Source of the DNA: Sporocytophaga sp.
GTDB taxonomy: Bacteria > Bacteroidota > Bacteroidia > Cytophagales > Cytophagaceae
DNA: 64,000 nucleotides
Direction of reading: 5' to 3'
NCBI GenBank assembly: GCA_024707265.1
Contig: JANQAB010000002.1
Span: 268,188 to 332,187 of the forward strand
Shown here: positions 44,052 through 53,891 of the stretch, piece after piece
How positions within the stretch are numbered: position 1 is the first letter of the stretch
Layout: each line of letters opens with the position of its first letter
Made by a program: the position numbers and the translations under genes
Notes under the pieces: model-generated
The model's database searches: none
What the model was told of the DNA's origin: nothing
What the model saw: only the letters and a program-made list of their open reading frames with translations

Positions 44052-46130
44052 ATGAAGGCATTTCTGAAGTTGATTGTTGCTGTTGTATTGCTATTAAAAA
44101 CATCAGTGCTTTATAGTCAGGACAAAAATATAGTAGCACATTTTAAAAATGATTTAAAGCTGGCAGAAGATCTCTATGCAAAGCAGGCTTATTTAAAAGC
44201 CGGTGAAATGTTCCAGCGGATTGCCAAGAAAGATACAGGAAATGCTGATATCAGACTTAAAATAGGAGAATGCTATTGGAAGCTTAACAATACTACTGAA
44301 GCTGAATACTGGTATAAAGAAGGATTTAAAAGGAACAACGCCATTGTAAACCTGGCTGATTATAAGCTACATCTTGCGGAGGCACTGGTGATCAATGGAA
44401 AGAAGGAAGAGGCTAAAGTATGGTATGATCTGTATAGTAAAGAAAGTCTGAGTAAAAGAGCAATTGCAGAATCTAAGAGAAGAGGACTTGATGCTTATGA
44501 TACTTTCTTCAGAGATTCTTTATTTTACAGTGTAAAGGAACTTCCTATAAATTCTTCTGCGTCAGAATATTGTCCCACTTTTTATCAGAAAGGTCTTGTA
44601 TTTGTTTCAAACAGAAAGACTATTGAACTTGTCAAGAATGTTGATGCAGCGGATCAGAAAAACTTCCTTGATTTATATTATGTAGAGTTTGCAGGTGATT
44701 CAGGATTTGGGAAGCTTCAAAAATTTACAGACTTTAATACAGGACTAAATGAAGGTCCGATTACATTTTTTGAAAATGGAAGAAAAGCTGTTTTCTCTAA
44801 AAATGAAACTTCAATCGGAAAAGATACTAAGCGTTTGCAATTGTTTTATTCCGAAAAGGACCAGAATGGAAAATGGACTAAACCTCAAGCATTGCCATTT
44901 AATAATCCAAGCTATTCTGTAAGTCATCCTTTCTTTGATAAAAATACAGGTTGTCTTTATTTTGTGTCAGATATGCCAGGAGGCCATGGAGGAACAGATA
45001 TTTACAGAAGTATCTTCCACAATGGAGCATGGATGATGCCTGAAAATATGGGTGCTTCTATTAATACTTCAGGAAATGAAATGTTCCCTTTTGTATCAAA
45101 GGATAGTTGTCTGTATTTTTCTTCTAATGGGTTACCTGGTATGGGAGGGCTTGACCTGTTTTTTGTTGATTTGAAACATCATGCTTCAAAACCTATAAAC
45201 CTCGGAGCTCCTTTAAATAGCTCCAAAGACGACTTTTCTTTAATTCTTACAGATAATACTTCAACCGGATTTTTCTCGAGTAACAGGAAGAAGTCTGGTG
45301 GAGATGATATTTACAGAATTATCATTCATAAGATTAAGTATGAAGGAGTATTGTTAGATAAACTAAAAGCTCTGCCGTTAAAAGGGGTTACTATAAAAAT
45401 TTCTGATAAAGAAACCGGAAAAGTCGAATGGGTTGTTAAGAGCTCTATCAAAGGAACATTCTCTTGCTATCTGATGCCTGGAAGGCATTATATAGTAGAG
45501 GCAGTAAAGGATGATTATAAGGTATCTCAAACTGAGCTTTACTTTACCTCCAGATATGAAAATATTGTGAGGAATAAAATAATCATGGAGAAGGTTAAAA
45601 AGTCCTTTGTTAAGGGGAGGGTAATAAAAGATACTTCCATGGTAAGAAATTGCATGGTGAAGGTTTTTGATTTTTCAAATGATTCTGTTGAAGTCATAAA
45701 GACAAATAAGATGGGAGAGTTCTCCTGTGAAATTAATAAGGATACGACTAATATTTTTTATGCTGAATATAAAGGTGTGAAAGGTATTTATAAGCTTGAA
45801 CCCGTTCAGCGAAAGCGGAAAGGCTCAGTATTAACTTTTATCACTCTTGAACTTGCCCCTTTGAAATATAAAGAATGTGAAGGTGTATTACTTGATACTC
45901 TTGACCACCCATCGCCAAAGGATTCTTTGATTTTGTCCAATGAGCTTACAGGGGAAGAAGAAATAATAAAGACAGATAAAGATGGGAAATTTAAATTTAG
46001 TGTGTGGGAATCAGGGAGATATTCTTTATTTTTGAAGACTGAAGACAGATATGTCTGGATGAGTACTTTCGTCCCTGAAAAAGTTAGCAGAATGCAACTT
46101 AGAAAAAGGAAAAAGGATGAAATCTATTAA
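44052..46130 (+). CDS. PorE-like protein (TPR, PD40 propeller, carboxypeptidase-regulatory domains) lacking OmpA
   Basis: 692 residues. Signal peptide (about 1-22), TPR-like helices (about 35-130; LKIGECYWKLNNTTEAEYWY), a WD40/PD40-type propeller (about 160-425) with blades such as YFVSDMPGGHGGTDIYRSIF and YFSSNGLPGMGGLDLFFVDL, then CarboxypepD_reg-like beta domains to the end. This is the order of PorE/SprE-associated OmpA-family proteins that link T9SS to peptidoglycan, but here the usual C-terminal OmpA domain is missing and the protein ends KRKKDEIY. There is no lipobox either. Third gene of the adhesin-PorP-PorE-like operon (two-base gap). ATG start. Confidence 0.85.
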   Translation: MKAFLKLIVAVVLLLKTSVLYSQDKNIVAHFKNDLKLAEDLYAKQAYLKAGEMFQRIAKKDTGNADIRLKIGECYWKLNNTTEAEYWYKEGFKRNNAIVNLADYKLHLAEALVINGKKEEAKVWYDLYSKESLSKRAIAESKRRGLDAYDTFFRDSLFYSVKELPINSSASEYCPTFYQKGLVFVSNRKTIELVKNVDAADQKNFLDLYYVEFAGDSGFGKLQKFTDFNTGLNEGPITFFENGRKAVFSKNETSIGKDTKRLQLFYSEKDQNGKWTKPQALPFNNPSYSVSHPFFDKNTGCLYFVSDMPGGHGGTDIYRSIFHNGAWMMPENMGASINTSGNEMFPFVSKDSCLYFSSNGLPGMGGLDLFFVDLKHHASKPINLGAPLNSSKDDFSLILTDNTSTGFFSSNRKKSGGDDIYRIIIHKIKYEGVLLDKLKALPLKGVTIKISDKETGKVEWVVKSSIKGTFSCYLMPGRHYIVEAVKDDYKVSQTELYFTSRYENIVRNKIIMEKVKKSFVKGRVIKDTSMVRNCMVKVFDFSNDSVEVIKTNKMGEFSCEINKDTTNIFYAEYKGVKGIYKLEPVQRKRKGSVLTFITLELAPLKYKECEGVLLDTLDHPSPKDSLILSNELTGEEEIIKTDKDGKFKFSVWESGRYSLFLKTEDRYVWMSTFVPEKVSRMQLRKRKKDEIY

Positions 46131-46188
46131 CATTTACTCTGTTAACTCATCAGCCAATTTTATCGTAAATGTTGAATAAATTTGAAGT

Positions 46189-47424
46189 ATGTCAACTCAG
46201 GTAGCATTAAATGATTTTTCAACTAAAGATGAGAGCTCAACAACTCTCAGGGATATTGCTCTAATCTTCCTCCTGGCGTGTATTCAATTCACTTTTGTCA
46301 TTGATTATATAATAATATTGCCCCTAGGTCCGGAAATCATGAAGTCTTTTCAGATACGTCCGGATGAATACGGGATGATAATTTCGGTATATACACTTAC
46401 GGCCGCAATAGCAGGGTTCTTTTCTTCTTTTTTTATAGATCGTTTTGACAGGAAGCAGGCTTTATTGTTTTGTTTGTTTTATTTCCTTACCGGCTCAATA
46501 TTAAGTTACATAGCGAATACCTATTATTTCTTTATGTTGGCGAGGATGTTTACCGGAGCCTTCGGAGGAGTGATGTCTTCGCTTGTTATGATTTATCTGG
46601 GAGAGAAATTTTCATTGAAGAAACTAGGAGTAGCGACGAGTTTCGTGATGATTGCTAATGGTATGGCAACAATTGTAGGAGTACCTGCTGCAGTATATTT
46701 CTCAAACAATTATGGATGGAAATTCCCTTTCTTGGTGCTTTTATCCATTAATTTCATAGTTCTGACACTCACATATTTTTTCTTGCCCAGCACAAGGAAG
46801 CAAGCAACCAAAAGTAGATCAACGGTCTCGCTTAGATTAAGATCAGTAGTCTTAAGCGCAAATTTTATCTGGCCGGTTGTCTTTATGTCTCTGTTGACAT
46901 TTGCAGGCGGGTCTACCATTTTGCCATTCTTAAGTGCATACGTATCAACAAATTTTTATTTCTCTACAGAAGAAATTGCATTAATGTTCTTCTATGGAGG
47001 ACTTGCGGCTTTGTTTGTTAACCCTCTTGTAGGGTTCCTTATCGATAAATTTGGAAAGCAGAATGTATTTCTGCTACTTAATTTCATTTCGATCATTCCC
47101 TTGTTGTTGCTCACTACATTTCCTTTCACAGAAAAAAACGCAACTCTACTTGTAACTACCCTCTTCTTCTGCCTTTCCACTGCAAGGCAAATGTCGGGCA
47201 TTACCTTGGTAAATTCCTTGTTTCCCAGTGAACATCGCGGTCGGTTTATTACCATTAATTCTTCCGTTCAGTTATTGGCAGGAAGTGCAGCCACAGCTAT
47301 TAGTGGGAAAATAATTTACACTGAAGAAAACCTGCTCTGTAACTTTGATGTTCTTGGCGTTATCGGGATTTGTGCCACAATTATTTGCATCTTCGCTGCA
47401 TTTATTCTGGAAGAGCAGAGTTAA
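46189..47424 (+). CDS. Major facilitator superfamily transporter
   Basis: 411 residues with about 12 membrane helices in two halves. After helix 2 comes FFIDRFDRKQALLFCLF, the MFS motif A (G/xxxDRxGRR-like), with a weaker repeat LVGFLIDKFGKQNVFLLLNF in the second half. It resembles AraJ/drug-sugar efflux permeases. Substrate unknown. It lies 58 bases after the T9SS gene on the same strand, without an obvious terminator between, so read-through is possible. ATG start. Confidence 0.85.
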   Translation: MSTQVALNDFSTKDESSTTLRDIALIFLLACIQFTFVIDYIIILPLGPEIMKSFQIRPDEYGMIISVYTLTAAIAGFFSSFFIDRFDRKQALLFCLFYFLTGSILSYIANTYYFFMLARMFTGAFGGVMSSLVMIYLGEKFSLKKLGVATSFVMIANGMATIVGVPAAVYFSNNYGWKFPFLVLLSINFIVLTLTYFFLPSTRKQATKSRSTVSLRLRSVVLSANFIWPVVFMSLLTFAGGSTILPFLSAYVSTNFYFSTEEIALMFFYGGLAALFVNPLVGFLIDKFGKQNVFLLLNFISIIPLLLLTTFPFTEKNATLLVTTLFFCLSTARQMSGITLVNSLFPSEHRGRFITINSSVQLLAGSAATAISGKIIYTEENLLCNFDVLGVIGICATIICIFAAFILEEQS

Positions 47425-47517
47425 AATACTAAATTGAGGGGAAGGTAGCGTTCAATAAATTTCCTCAAAGGCTATAATTATTCAGGCAAAATTCCGTTAC
47501 CTTTAGTGTCTTGAATT

Positions 47518-48174
47518 ATGAGAAGAGTTTTATTTATCCTGCTTTTTGTTTCCTATTCCCTTATTTCACTGGGGCAAGATGGGAAAAATATTGTTCAGCT
47601 TTCAGGACTTGTAATTGGAGGTGACAGTGCATATGGTATACCTGGGGTCACTATTTACACACCAAAATCCGGAAGGGGGACCATCACAAACTATCTCGGA
47701 TATTTCTCTATGCCTGCTTTAGGGGGCGATAGTGTCGTAATCAAATCATTAGGGTTTAAGGAAAAGTTTTTTATTGTTCCAAAAGACACCAATAAATTGA
47801 GTCTCGTAATTGAACTATTGGGTGATACCTCCATTTTGCCCACTGTTGAGGTTTTTCCCTGGCCTACAGAAAAAATATTTAAAGAAGCTTTTCTCTCGCT
47901 CAAGTTGAATGATAATTCTTACGATAACATGCATAAAAACCTGAATGAGCAGGTAATGAGAAGAATGCTTTATACACAGGAAGCAAACAGTAAGAATAAT
48001 CACAATTATTATATGCAGCAGCAGACTGCAAGAGTGGAAAATAGATTTTATGCACCTACATTAAGTTTGTTTAATCCATTTGCCTGGTCTAACTTTTTAA
48101 ACTCTGCACGTAATGGAGGACTTAAAAATAAGAAGAAGGAAGAAAATGAAAAGTACGGGAATGATGATTTTTAA
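47518..48174 (+). CDS. Secreted protein with carboxypeptidase-like regulatory domain
   Basis: 218 residues. Signal peptide ending SLISLGQ, then a CarboxypepD_reg-type beta-sandwich (about 25-105: VQLSGLVIGGDSAYGIPGVT, TNYLGYFSMPALGGDSVVIK) and VEVFPWPTEKIFKEAFLSLK, a motif seen in a group of Bacteroidota proteins with this domain. The C-terminal half is Asn/Gln-rich and charged, without a sorting domain, so it probably stays in the periplasm or outer membrane. Function unknown. ATG start at 47518. Confidence 0.75.
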   Translation: MRRVLFILLFVSYSLISLGQDGKNIVQLSGLVIGGDSAYGIPGVTIYTPKSGRGTITNYLGYFSMPALGGDSVVIKSLGFKEKFFIVPKDTNKLSLVIELLGDTSILPTVEVFPWPTEKIFKEAFLSLKLNDNSYDNMHKNLNEQVMRRMLYTQEANSKNNHNYYMQQQTARVENRFYAPTLSLFNPFAWSNFLNSARNGGLKNKKKEENEKYGNDDF

Positions 48175-48289
48175 TTCCTTTTAGAGGCTTAAATTGTATA
48201 TTTTGATTTTTAGATTTAATTTGATTTTAAAGTAGGTATCCTCTTTGGTTTGAAGTTTTTTTGAGTTAAAAAATAGCTATCTGATATAC

Positions 48290-48892
48290 CTATTTCAGGG
48301 CTAAAGTATGAAAAAGAGCATTCATTATAATGTAAATTGAAATGCCTGCGCATCCACCTGATAATATTAAGTTCCATTCTCTGATATTTACTCTAAATAA
48401 ATAGGTAACTATAAATGCTGTAATTAAGAGAAATAAAATTATCACAAGCAAAGCAGATAAAATACCAACATTGAAAGCAAGTATTGGCAATAATAGTTTG
48501 TCAGATCTTAAAGCTGTTTCAATGGCTTCAGGAAAATTCAGTCCATGAAGCAAGCCTCCTGCAAGAGCAAGAAAATACCTGTAGTCATGAGGGGAATATT
48601 TGTTTGTAAAGGCATTCTTTTTGAGGAAGAAGTTTGAAATAGAAACAACTATTGTAGTCAAAGGAAGAAGGTATTGAAGCAATTTGATGGGGACATTTAT
48701 TATTTCGAATGCTGATAAAAAGAAAGTAGTTAGATACCCGAAAACAAAGCACCCAGCATAAGTTGCAATAAGACGGATAGATTTAAAGGTGTAAATTCCA
48801 CACAAAGCTATGATAAAGAGGGTGTTTATAAATACATCCTGATAGGTTATTTTGATAAATCCCAAACTGAAATAGTGAAGAAAATCTGACAT
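48290..48892 (-). CDS. HupE/UreJ-family membrane protein, divergent
   Basis: 200 residues with six or seven membrane helices. FLHYFSLGFIKITY, FIIALCGIYTFKSIRLIATY, GGLLHGLNFPEAIETAL and LLPILAFNVGI align by eye with HupE/UreJ_2. In typical members, which may move nickel, the first helix has a YDHILF motif and the third a GHT motif; here they read INTLF and GYLTT, so two conserved His are gone while HG in the LLHG motif stays. Transport function is therefore doubtful. ATG start at 48892; no metalloenzyme genes nearby. Confidence 0.7.
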   Translation of the reverse strand: MSDFLHYFSLGFIKITYQDVFINTLFIIALCGIYTFKSIRLIATYAGCFVFGYLTTFFLSAFEIINVPIKLLQYLLPLTTIVVSISNFFLKKNAFTNKYSPHDYRYFLALAGGLLHGLNFPEAIETALRSDKLLLPILAFNVGILSALLVIILFLLITAFIVTYLFRVNIREWNLILSGGCAGISIYIIMNALFHTLALK

Positions 48893-48971
48893 GGTAATGA
48901 TTTATCTTAGTTTTGGTTTATACGATTTAAGCTAAATCAAGGTTTAATAGCTTAAAAAATAGGGAAAAAGT

Positions 48972-49000
48972 AAAGGCTGCCCGGTATTTGAGCAGCCTTT
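48972..49000 (-). terminator. Terminator of clpB
   Basis: 9-bp stem AAAGGCTGC / GCAGCCTTT with an 11-base loop, and TTACTTTTTCCC on the minus strand. It sits 24 bases past the clpB stop at 49024. Confidence 0.75.
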
Positions 49001-49023
49001 GATTTTGGAAATTTTAACAAAAG

Positions 49024-51639
49024 TTAGAGTTTGACAGATTCAAGATTCAGAAACTGGATATTGCCGTTTTCGTCCAGCGTAATTCCGACAACTTCATCTT
49101 TCTTAATAGCTCCTGCAAGTATTTCTTTAGAGAGCTCATTTAATATATGTCGCTGAAGAACACGTTTAAGTGGCCTTGCTCCAAACTGGGGATCAAATCC
49201 CAGTTCACCCAATTTCTCCAATACCTCAGATGAAGCTTCTATTCTTATCCCACTTTCTTCAAGTCGTTTCTGGATTCCTTTGAATTGAATATCCACGATT
49301 TTTCTGATTTCTCTTCTTGAAAGAGGTTTGAACATAATGATCTCATCTACCCTGTTAAGGAACTCCGGGCGGACAGATTTTTTCAGCTGTTCTATCACAT
49401 CAACTTTTGTTCTTTCAACTATCTCTTCTTCGTTGTATTCATTAATCTCTGCAAAATTTTCCTGAATAAGGTTTGCTCCGATATTTGAGGTCATGATGAT
49501 AATCGTGTTTTTGAAATTAGCAACACGTCCTTTGTTGTCCGTAAGCCGTCCATCGTCGAGCACCTGAAGCAGAATGTTAAATACATCCGGATGCGCTTTT
49601 TCAATTTCATCAAGCAGCACTACAGAGTAAGGCTTCCTTCTAACAGTTTCAGTTAATTGTCCTCCTTCTTCATAACCCACGTATCCCGGAGGTGCTCCTA
49701 TAAGCCTGCTTACAGAATGCCTTTCCTGATACTCAGACATATCAATTCTGACCATAGCATTTTCATCATTGAATAAGAATTCTGCTAAAGCTTTGGCTAG
49801 TTCGGTTTTACCTACACCTGTAGTTCCCAGGAAGATGAAAGAACCAATTGGCCTTTTCGGATCCTGCAAGCCTGCTCGGCTCCTTCTTACTGCATCTGAT
49901 ATAGCCTGAATAGCTTCTGTCTGGCCCGCAACTCTTTTCCCTAGTTCTTCTTCAAGATGGAGTAATTTTTCCCGATCGCTCTGCAGCATTTTGGCTACTG
50001 GAATTCCAGTCCATTTGGCAACTATTTCTGCAATGTCTTCAGCAGTCACTTCTTCTTTTAGCATAGAGCTTCCTCCTGCCTGAGTTTCCTGAATCTGTTT
50101 TTGAAGATCCTGAAGATTTTTTTCACTCTCCTTTATTTTTCCATATCTTATCTCGGCTACTCTTCCATAATCACCGGAACGTTCTGCCTGTTCGGCTTCA
50201 TTTTTATATTTCTCAATATTTTCCTTTTCCTTCTGGATGGACTCTATGAGTGTTTTCTCATTTTGCCATTGAGCTTTCAGTTCATTTCGCTTATCTGTTA
50301 ACTCTGCTATGTCTTTAGAGAGCTGAGCTTCTTTCTCTTTATCATTTTCCCTTCTTATAGCTTCACGCTCAATTTCAAGCTGCATGATTTTCCTTTGGAC
50401 CTCATCCAATTCTTCAGGCAATGAGTCAATTTCTATCCTCAGCTTGGAAGCTGCTTCATCCATAAGGTCGATTGCCTTGTCCGGAAGAAAGCGATCAGAG
50501 ATATATCTGTTAGAAAGTTCTACTGCCGCAATAATAGCGTCATCTTTTATTCGTACACCATGGTGCACTTCATATTTTTCCTTAATGCCTCTTAATATCG
50601 AAATCGCGTCCTGAAGGTTCGGTTCATCCACCATCACAGCCTGAAACCTTCTTTCCAGAGCTTTATCTTTTTCTATATACTTTTGATATTCCTTTAAGGT
50701 AGTGGCACCGATTGCATGTAATTCACCTCTTGCAAGAGCTGGTTTCAGTAAGTTTGCCGCATCCATAGCACCTTCACCACCTCCGCCTGCTCCAATCAGT
50801 GTGTGAATTTCATCAATAAACAGAATGATTTCTCCCTCAGAGTCGGTTACTTCCTTTATTACTGATTTCAATCTTTCTTCAAACTCACCTTTGTATTTGG
50901 CTCCCGCGACAAGGAGTCCCATGTCGAGAGATACAACAATTTTTGATTTCAGATTTTCAGGTACGTCACCATTGACAATTCTCTGTGCTAATCCTTCAAC
51001 AATAGCAGTTTTACCAACTCCTGGCTCACCAAGAAGAACAGGGTTGTTTTTGGTTCTTCTTGAAAGTATCTGAAGAACCCTTCTGATCTCTTCGTCCCTT
51101 CCGATTACAGGGTCTATTTTACCAGCTTTCGCAAGTTCATTAAGGTTTTTGGAGTATCTTTCCAAAGACCTGTATTTTGCCTCTGCATTTTGGTCAGTTA
51201 CTTTTGAACCGCCTCTCAGTTCGTGAATAGCGACTTTCAGATGTTTTTCGGTAAAGCCTGCATCTTTCATTAATGTTGCAGTTTTATCTCTTCCGGCCAG
51301 AATACCAAGTAAAAGATGCTCAACTGCGACATATTGATCACCGAATTCCTTCAAAAAAGAGCTAGCTTTTACCAAGGCCTGATTCGCATCATTAGAAAGA
51401 AATGGGCTTCCTCCACTCATTTTTGGATAAGAGCGGATGATTTCGTCCAGTTTGGTCTCTAAAAGATTCTTATTAATGTTTAGTTTCTTTAAAAGAAAGG
51501 CAATCATATTCTCGTCAGATTCGAGTATGGCCTTTAAAATGTGTCCGGCTTCAACCCCCTGTTGCTGGTGGCTTCCGGCTATTTCCGTGGCCCTTTGAAT
51601 GACTTCCTGGGCTTTTATTGTATAATTATTAAAGTTCAT
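49024..51639 (-). CDS. clpB: ATP-dependent chaperone ClpB
   Basis: 871 residues, normal length. Clp N domain repeats at 1-145, first AAA+ domain with Walker A GEPGVGKT (204-211), a middle coiled-coil domain (about 410-530, Lys/Glu-rich), second AAA+ domain with Walker A GTTGVGKT (about 605) and [19 protein letters not shown]. Conserved arginine finger (ALERRF) is present. It resolves aggregates together with DnaK, which is also in this window (57195-59105). ATG start at 51639. No exact TAnnTTTG was found upstream. Confidence 0.97.
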   Translation of the reverse strand: MNFNNYTIKAQEVIQRATEIAGSHQQQGVEAGHILKAILESDENMIAFLLKKLNINKNLLETKLDEIIRSYPKMSGGSPFLSNDANQALVKASSFLKEFGDQYVAVEHLLLGILAGRDKTATLMKDAGFTEKHLKVAIHELRGGSKVTDQNAEAKYRSLERYSKNLNELAKAGKIDPVIGRDEEIRRVLQILSRRTKNNPVLLGEPGVGKTAIVEGLAQRIVNGDVPENLKSKIVVSLDMGLLVAGAKYKGEFEERLKSVIKEVTDSEGEIILFIDEIHTLIGAGGGGEGAMDAANLLKPALARGELHAIGATTLKEYQKYIEKDKALERRFQAVMVDEPNLQDAISILRGIKEKYEVHHGVRIKDDAIIAAVELSNRYISDRFLPDKAIDLMDEAASKLRIEIDSLPEELDEVQRKIMQLEIEREAIRRENDKEKEAQLSKDIAELTDKRNELKAQWQNEKTLIESIQKEKENIEKYKNEAEQAERSGDYGRVAEIRYGKIKESEKNLQDLQKQIQETQAGGSSMLKEEVTAEDIAEIVAKWTGIPVAKMLQSDREKLLHLEEELGKRVAGQTEAIQAISDAVRRSRAGLQDPKRPIGSFIFLGTTGVGKTELAKALAEFLFNDENAMVRIDMSEYQERHSVSRLIGAPPGYVGYEEGGQLTETVRRKPYSVVLLDEIEKAHPDVFNILLQVLDDGRLTDNKGRVANFKNTIIIMTSNIGANLIQENFAEINEYNEEEIVERTKVDVIEQLKKSVRPEFLNRVDEIIMFKPLSRREIRKIVDIQFKGIQKRLEESGIRIEASSEVLEKLGELGFDPQFGARPLKRVLQRHILNELSKEILAGAIKKDEVVGITLDENGNIQFLNLESVKL

Positions 51640-51807
51640 AGGATAAATAACTTTTATTCTAATTCCTAAACATCAAACTTTTGTCCATTGGTGCGTATTT
51701 TTTGAATTAGGAAAAAATGTCATTTTTTGTACTTTTTTAGAAAGTTTTGGGTGACAGTTTGGCTTAAAGTTGATTGAAAAAGGTTTCTCTTTCAGCAAAA
51801 ATGGCAA

Positions 51808-51843
51808 AAAAGCCGGAATTCACTAATCTGAATTCCGGCTTTT
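51808..51843 (-). terminator. Terminator of the beta-barrel gene at 51868
   Basis: Perfect 14-bp stem AAAAGCCGGAATTC / GAATTCCGGCTTTT with an 8-base loop, then more T on the minus strand (TTGCCAT after TTTTTT). Confidence 0.93.
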
Positions 51844-51867
51844 GTAAAATGAAGGATTTCTTTAAAT

Positions 51868-52632
51868 TTATCTTCTACCTCTTAATGTTGGCGACAACAA
51901 ATGGTCATTTCCGAAATGATAAGTTACACCAAGTAAAAGAGCAAAGGTATAATTGTGGTAGAATTGCTTGTAGTTATCGTAGTAAGTTACAGGAATATCA
52001 GCATTGGTTTTAGCTTTTTTATTTAAAGTATTAGTAATACCGAAGTCAAACTTTAAACTTGTGTTAAATGTAAAATGCTGAGAAAGGTATACATCTAGTC
52101 CAGCTCCAATAGCTGCATCAATAATAAACTTGTTGTAATATTCATTCTTAGACGGAGGAAGGTCGTAAAACGCTGTTAGATTTGGGTCTTCTTCCCTACG
52201 AGTGTAGATAACATTTCCTCCTGCACCCTTTATAAGATATCCCAATTGAGGGCCACCGTAAATTACGAAATCAGTTTTTTTAGTTAATTTATGAGAAACG
52301 CGAAGAAATAAGGGAACTTTGATATAATCAAGTCTCCTTTTACCTTTTAATATAGTCGCTGTATCAGTGGGTTGATATTGAAGTTCTGAGGTAAATTTCT
52401 GATTATGAGAGGCGTAAAATAGTCCTGTCTGGAATGTTGTAGCTCTGTCCATCCTAAAGTCCACATTCAAACCCGCGCCACCAGCAAATGTATTTTTGCT
52501 ATCGTATTGAGGGTCATAATTGTTGGTCAGGATACCAGTTTTGGAAGGGAAGTAGTAAACTCCCAGCGTTACCTGTGCAAATGAAGCAGATACGCAAAAT
52601 AAAAATGTGAGGAAAAGGAATGCTTTTTTCAT
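51868..52632 (-). CDS. Outer-membrane beta-barrel protein
   Basis: 254 residues. Signal peptide (starts MKKAFLFLTFLFCVSASFAQ), then strands typical of PF13568 barrels: AGLNVDFRMDRATTFQTGLF, DYIKVPLFLRVSHKLTKKTD, FVIYGGPQLGYLIKGAGGNV and FALLLGVTYHFGN near the end. The block DYIKVPLFLR is the same family landmark as in the 28072 barrel. A short basic tail (PTLRGRR) follows the last strand. Function unknown. Monocistronic, with promoter at 52652 and terminator at 51808. ATG start. Confidence 0.82.
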   Translation of the reverse strand: MKKAFLFLTFLFCVSASFAQVTLGVYYFPSKTGILTNNYDPQYDSKNTFAGGAGLNVDFRMDRATTFQTGLFYASHNQKFTSELQYQPTDTATILKGKRRLDYIKVPLFLRVSHKLTKKTDFVIYGGPQLGYLIKGAGGNVIYTRREEDPNLTAFYDLPPSKNEYYNKFIIDAAIGAGLDVYLSQHFTFNTSLKFDFGITNTLNKKAKTNADIPVTYYDNYKQFYHNYTFALLLGVTYHFGNDHLLSPTLRGRR

Positions 52633-52651
52633 ACGACTTATTTTGGTAATA

Positions 52652-52659
52652 CAAAAGTA
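52652..52659 (-). promoter_or_regulatory. -7 promoter element for the 51868 barrel gene
   Basis: The plus strand CAAAAGTA is TACTTTTG on the minus strand, an exact TAnnTTTG, 19 bases before ATG 52632. Confidence 0.55.
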
Positions 52660-52796
52660 AGAAAAAATCCAATTCGTTTTTCGAAAAAAACATGACTCTA
52701 ACGGATTCTTTGATATAACTGTTTGAAATTTCGATGTGAATTTTATATCGTCTCTATATGTTTTAGCTGGGATCAGTTATTTAAAGGGATAATTTG

Positions 52797-52804
52797 TACC
52801 TTTG
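52797..52804 (+). promoter_or_regulatory. -7 promoter element for rlmN
   Basis: TACCTTTG matches TAnnTTTG exactly, four bases before ATG 52809. It rules out the in-frame TTG at 52794 as the start and implies an almost leaderless transcript. Confidence 0.65.
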
Positions 52805-52808
52805 CATC

Positions 52809-53870
52809 ATGAGCACTCAGGTTTTAAAAGACATTCGCAAACAAACTATTCAGGATCTGAAAACCTTTCTGGAAGAAAAAGGAGAGAAAGGATTTCGGGC
52901 AAAACAGATCTATGAATGGATTTGGAATAAAAGTGCGTCGTCTTTTGATGAAATGACGAATCTTTCCATAAAAACACGTGATTTGTTAAAGGAAAGTTAT
53001 GCTTTTCAAAAGGTTACGATTGCTCAAAAACAGGTAAGTTCGGATAAAACTATCAAAGTAGGTTTCAAGCTTTTTGATGGCAATCTGGTAGAAGGAGTTT
53101 TGATTCCTGCTGATGATCGCATGACAGCATGTGTTTCTTCTCAGGTAGGGTGCTCGCTGACCTGCAAGTTTTGCGCTACAGGTTATATGGAAAGGAAGAG
53201 AAATCTTGAACCTGGGGAAATTTATGATCAGGTAGTTTTGATAAGACAGCTTGCAGAGGAACATTATAATACTCCTTTAACCAACATAGTATTTATGGGA
53301 ATGGGGGAGCCCCTGCTCAATTATGCCAATGTACTGAAGGGAATAGAAATGATCACTTCTCCGGAAGGCTTGAATATGGCTTCCAAAAGGATAACACTTT
53401 CTACTGCCGGTGTCGCTAAAATGATCAGAAAACTTGCGGATGATGAGGTGAAGTTTAACCTGGCGTTGTCCTTACATGCTGCTAATGATGTGAAGAGAAA
53501 TGAGATCATGCCGATCAACGAAACCAATAGCCTTGAAGCATTAGGAGAGGCATTAAGATATTTTTACAAGAAAACAGGTACTCGGGTTACGTATGAATAT
53601 ATCGTATTCCATGATGTGAATGACAAGATTGAAGATGCCCGTGAACTTTACGAATTCAGTAAAATCATACCTTGCAAAATCAATATTATAGAATACAACC
53701 CGATTGCGGAGGCTTCTTATGTGAATGCCAAAGAGGATAGAATTGAAAAATTCAGAGCATTTCTGGAAGCTAAAGGAGTTACTGTAAATGTTCGGAGAAG
53801 CAGGGGCAAAGACATAGATGCCGCCTGCGGTCAGCTTGCTATTAAAGAAAAACCAGGGTCAGTTGCCTAA
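52809..53870 (+). CDS. rlmN: Dual-specificity 23S rRNA/tRNA adenine-C2 methyltransferase
   Basis: 353 residues. Radical SAM enzyme that methylates C2 of A2503 in 23S rRNA and A37 in some tRNAs. The cluster motif CSLTCKFCATG (CxxxCxxC) is at about residue 115. VFMGMGEPLLNYANV, RITLSTAGVAKMI and LALSLHAANDVKRNEIMPIN are conserved. The methylated Cys is in KDIDAACGQL near the C-terminus (about residue 340), preceded by VRRSRGKD. The N-terminus (GEKGFRAKQIYEWIWNK) is the typical RNA-binding start. ATG start set by the promoter. Its stop lies inside a hairpin shared with the convergent gene (53860-53891). Confidence 0.97.
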   Translation: MSTQVLKDIRKQTIQDLKTFLEEKGEKGFRAKQIYEWIWNKSASSFDEMTNLSIKTRDLLKESYAFQKVTIAQKQVSSDKTIKVGFKLFDGNLVEGVLIPADDRMTACVSSQVGCSLTCKFCATGYMERKRNLEPGEIYDQVVLIRQLAEEHYNTPLTNIVFMGMGEPLLNYANVLKGIEMITSPEGLNMASKRITLSTAGVAKMIRKLADDEVKFNLALSLHAANDVKRNEIMPINETNSLEALGEALRYFYKKTGTRVTYEYIVFHDVNDKIEDARELYEFSKIIPCKINIIEYNPIAEASYVNAKEDRIEKFRAFLEAKGVTVNVRRSRGKDIDAACGQLAIKEKPGSVA

Positions 53871-53891
53871 GGTCTCCCTAAAAGGCAACTG
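53860..53891. terminator. Shared hairpin spanning the 3' ends of rlmN and the DUF5723 gene
   Basis: CAGTTGCCT (53860-53868) pairs perfectly with AGGCAACTG (53883-53891). One arm is the last codons of rlmN, the other those of the convergent gene, so the stem is coding on both strands. Confidence 0.65.
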
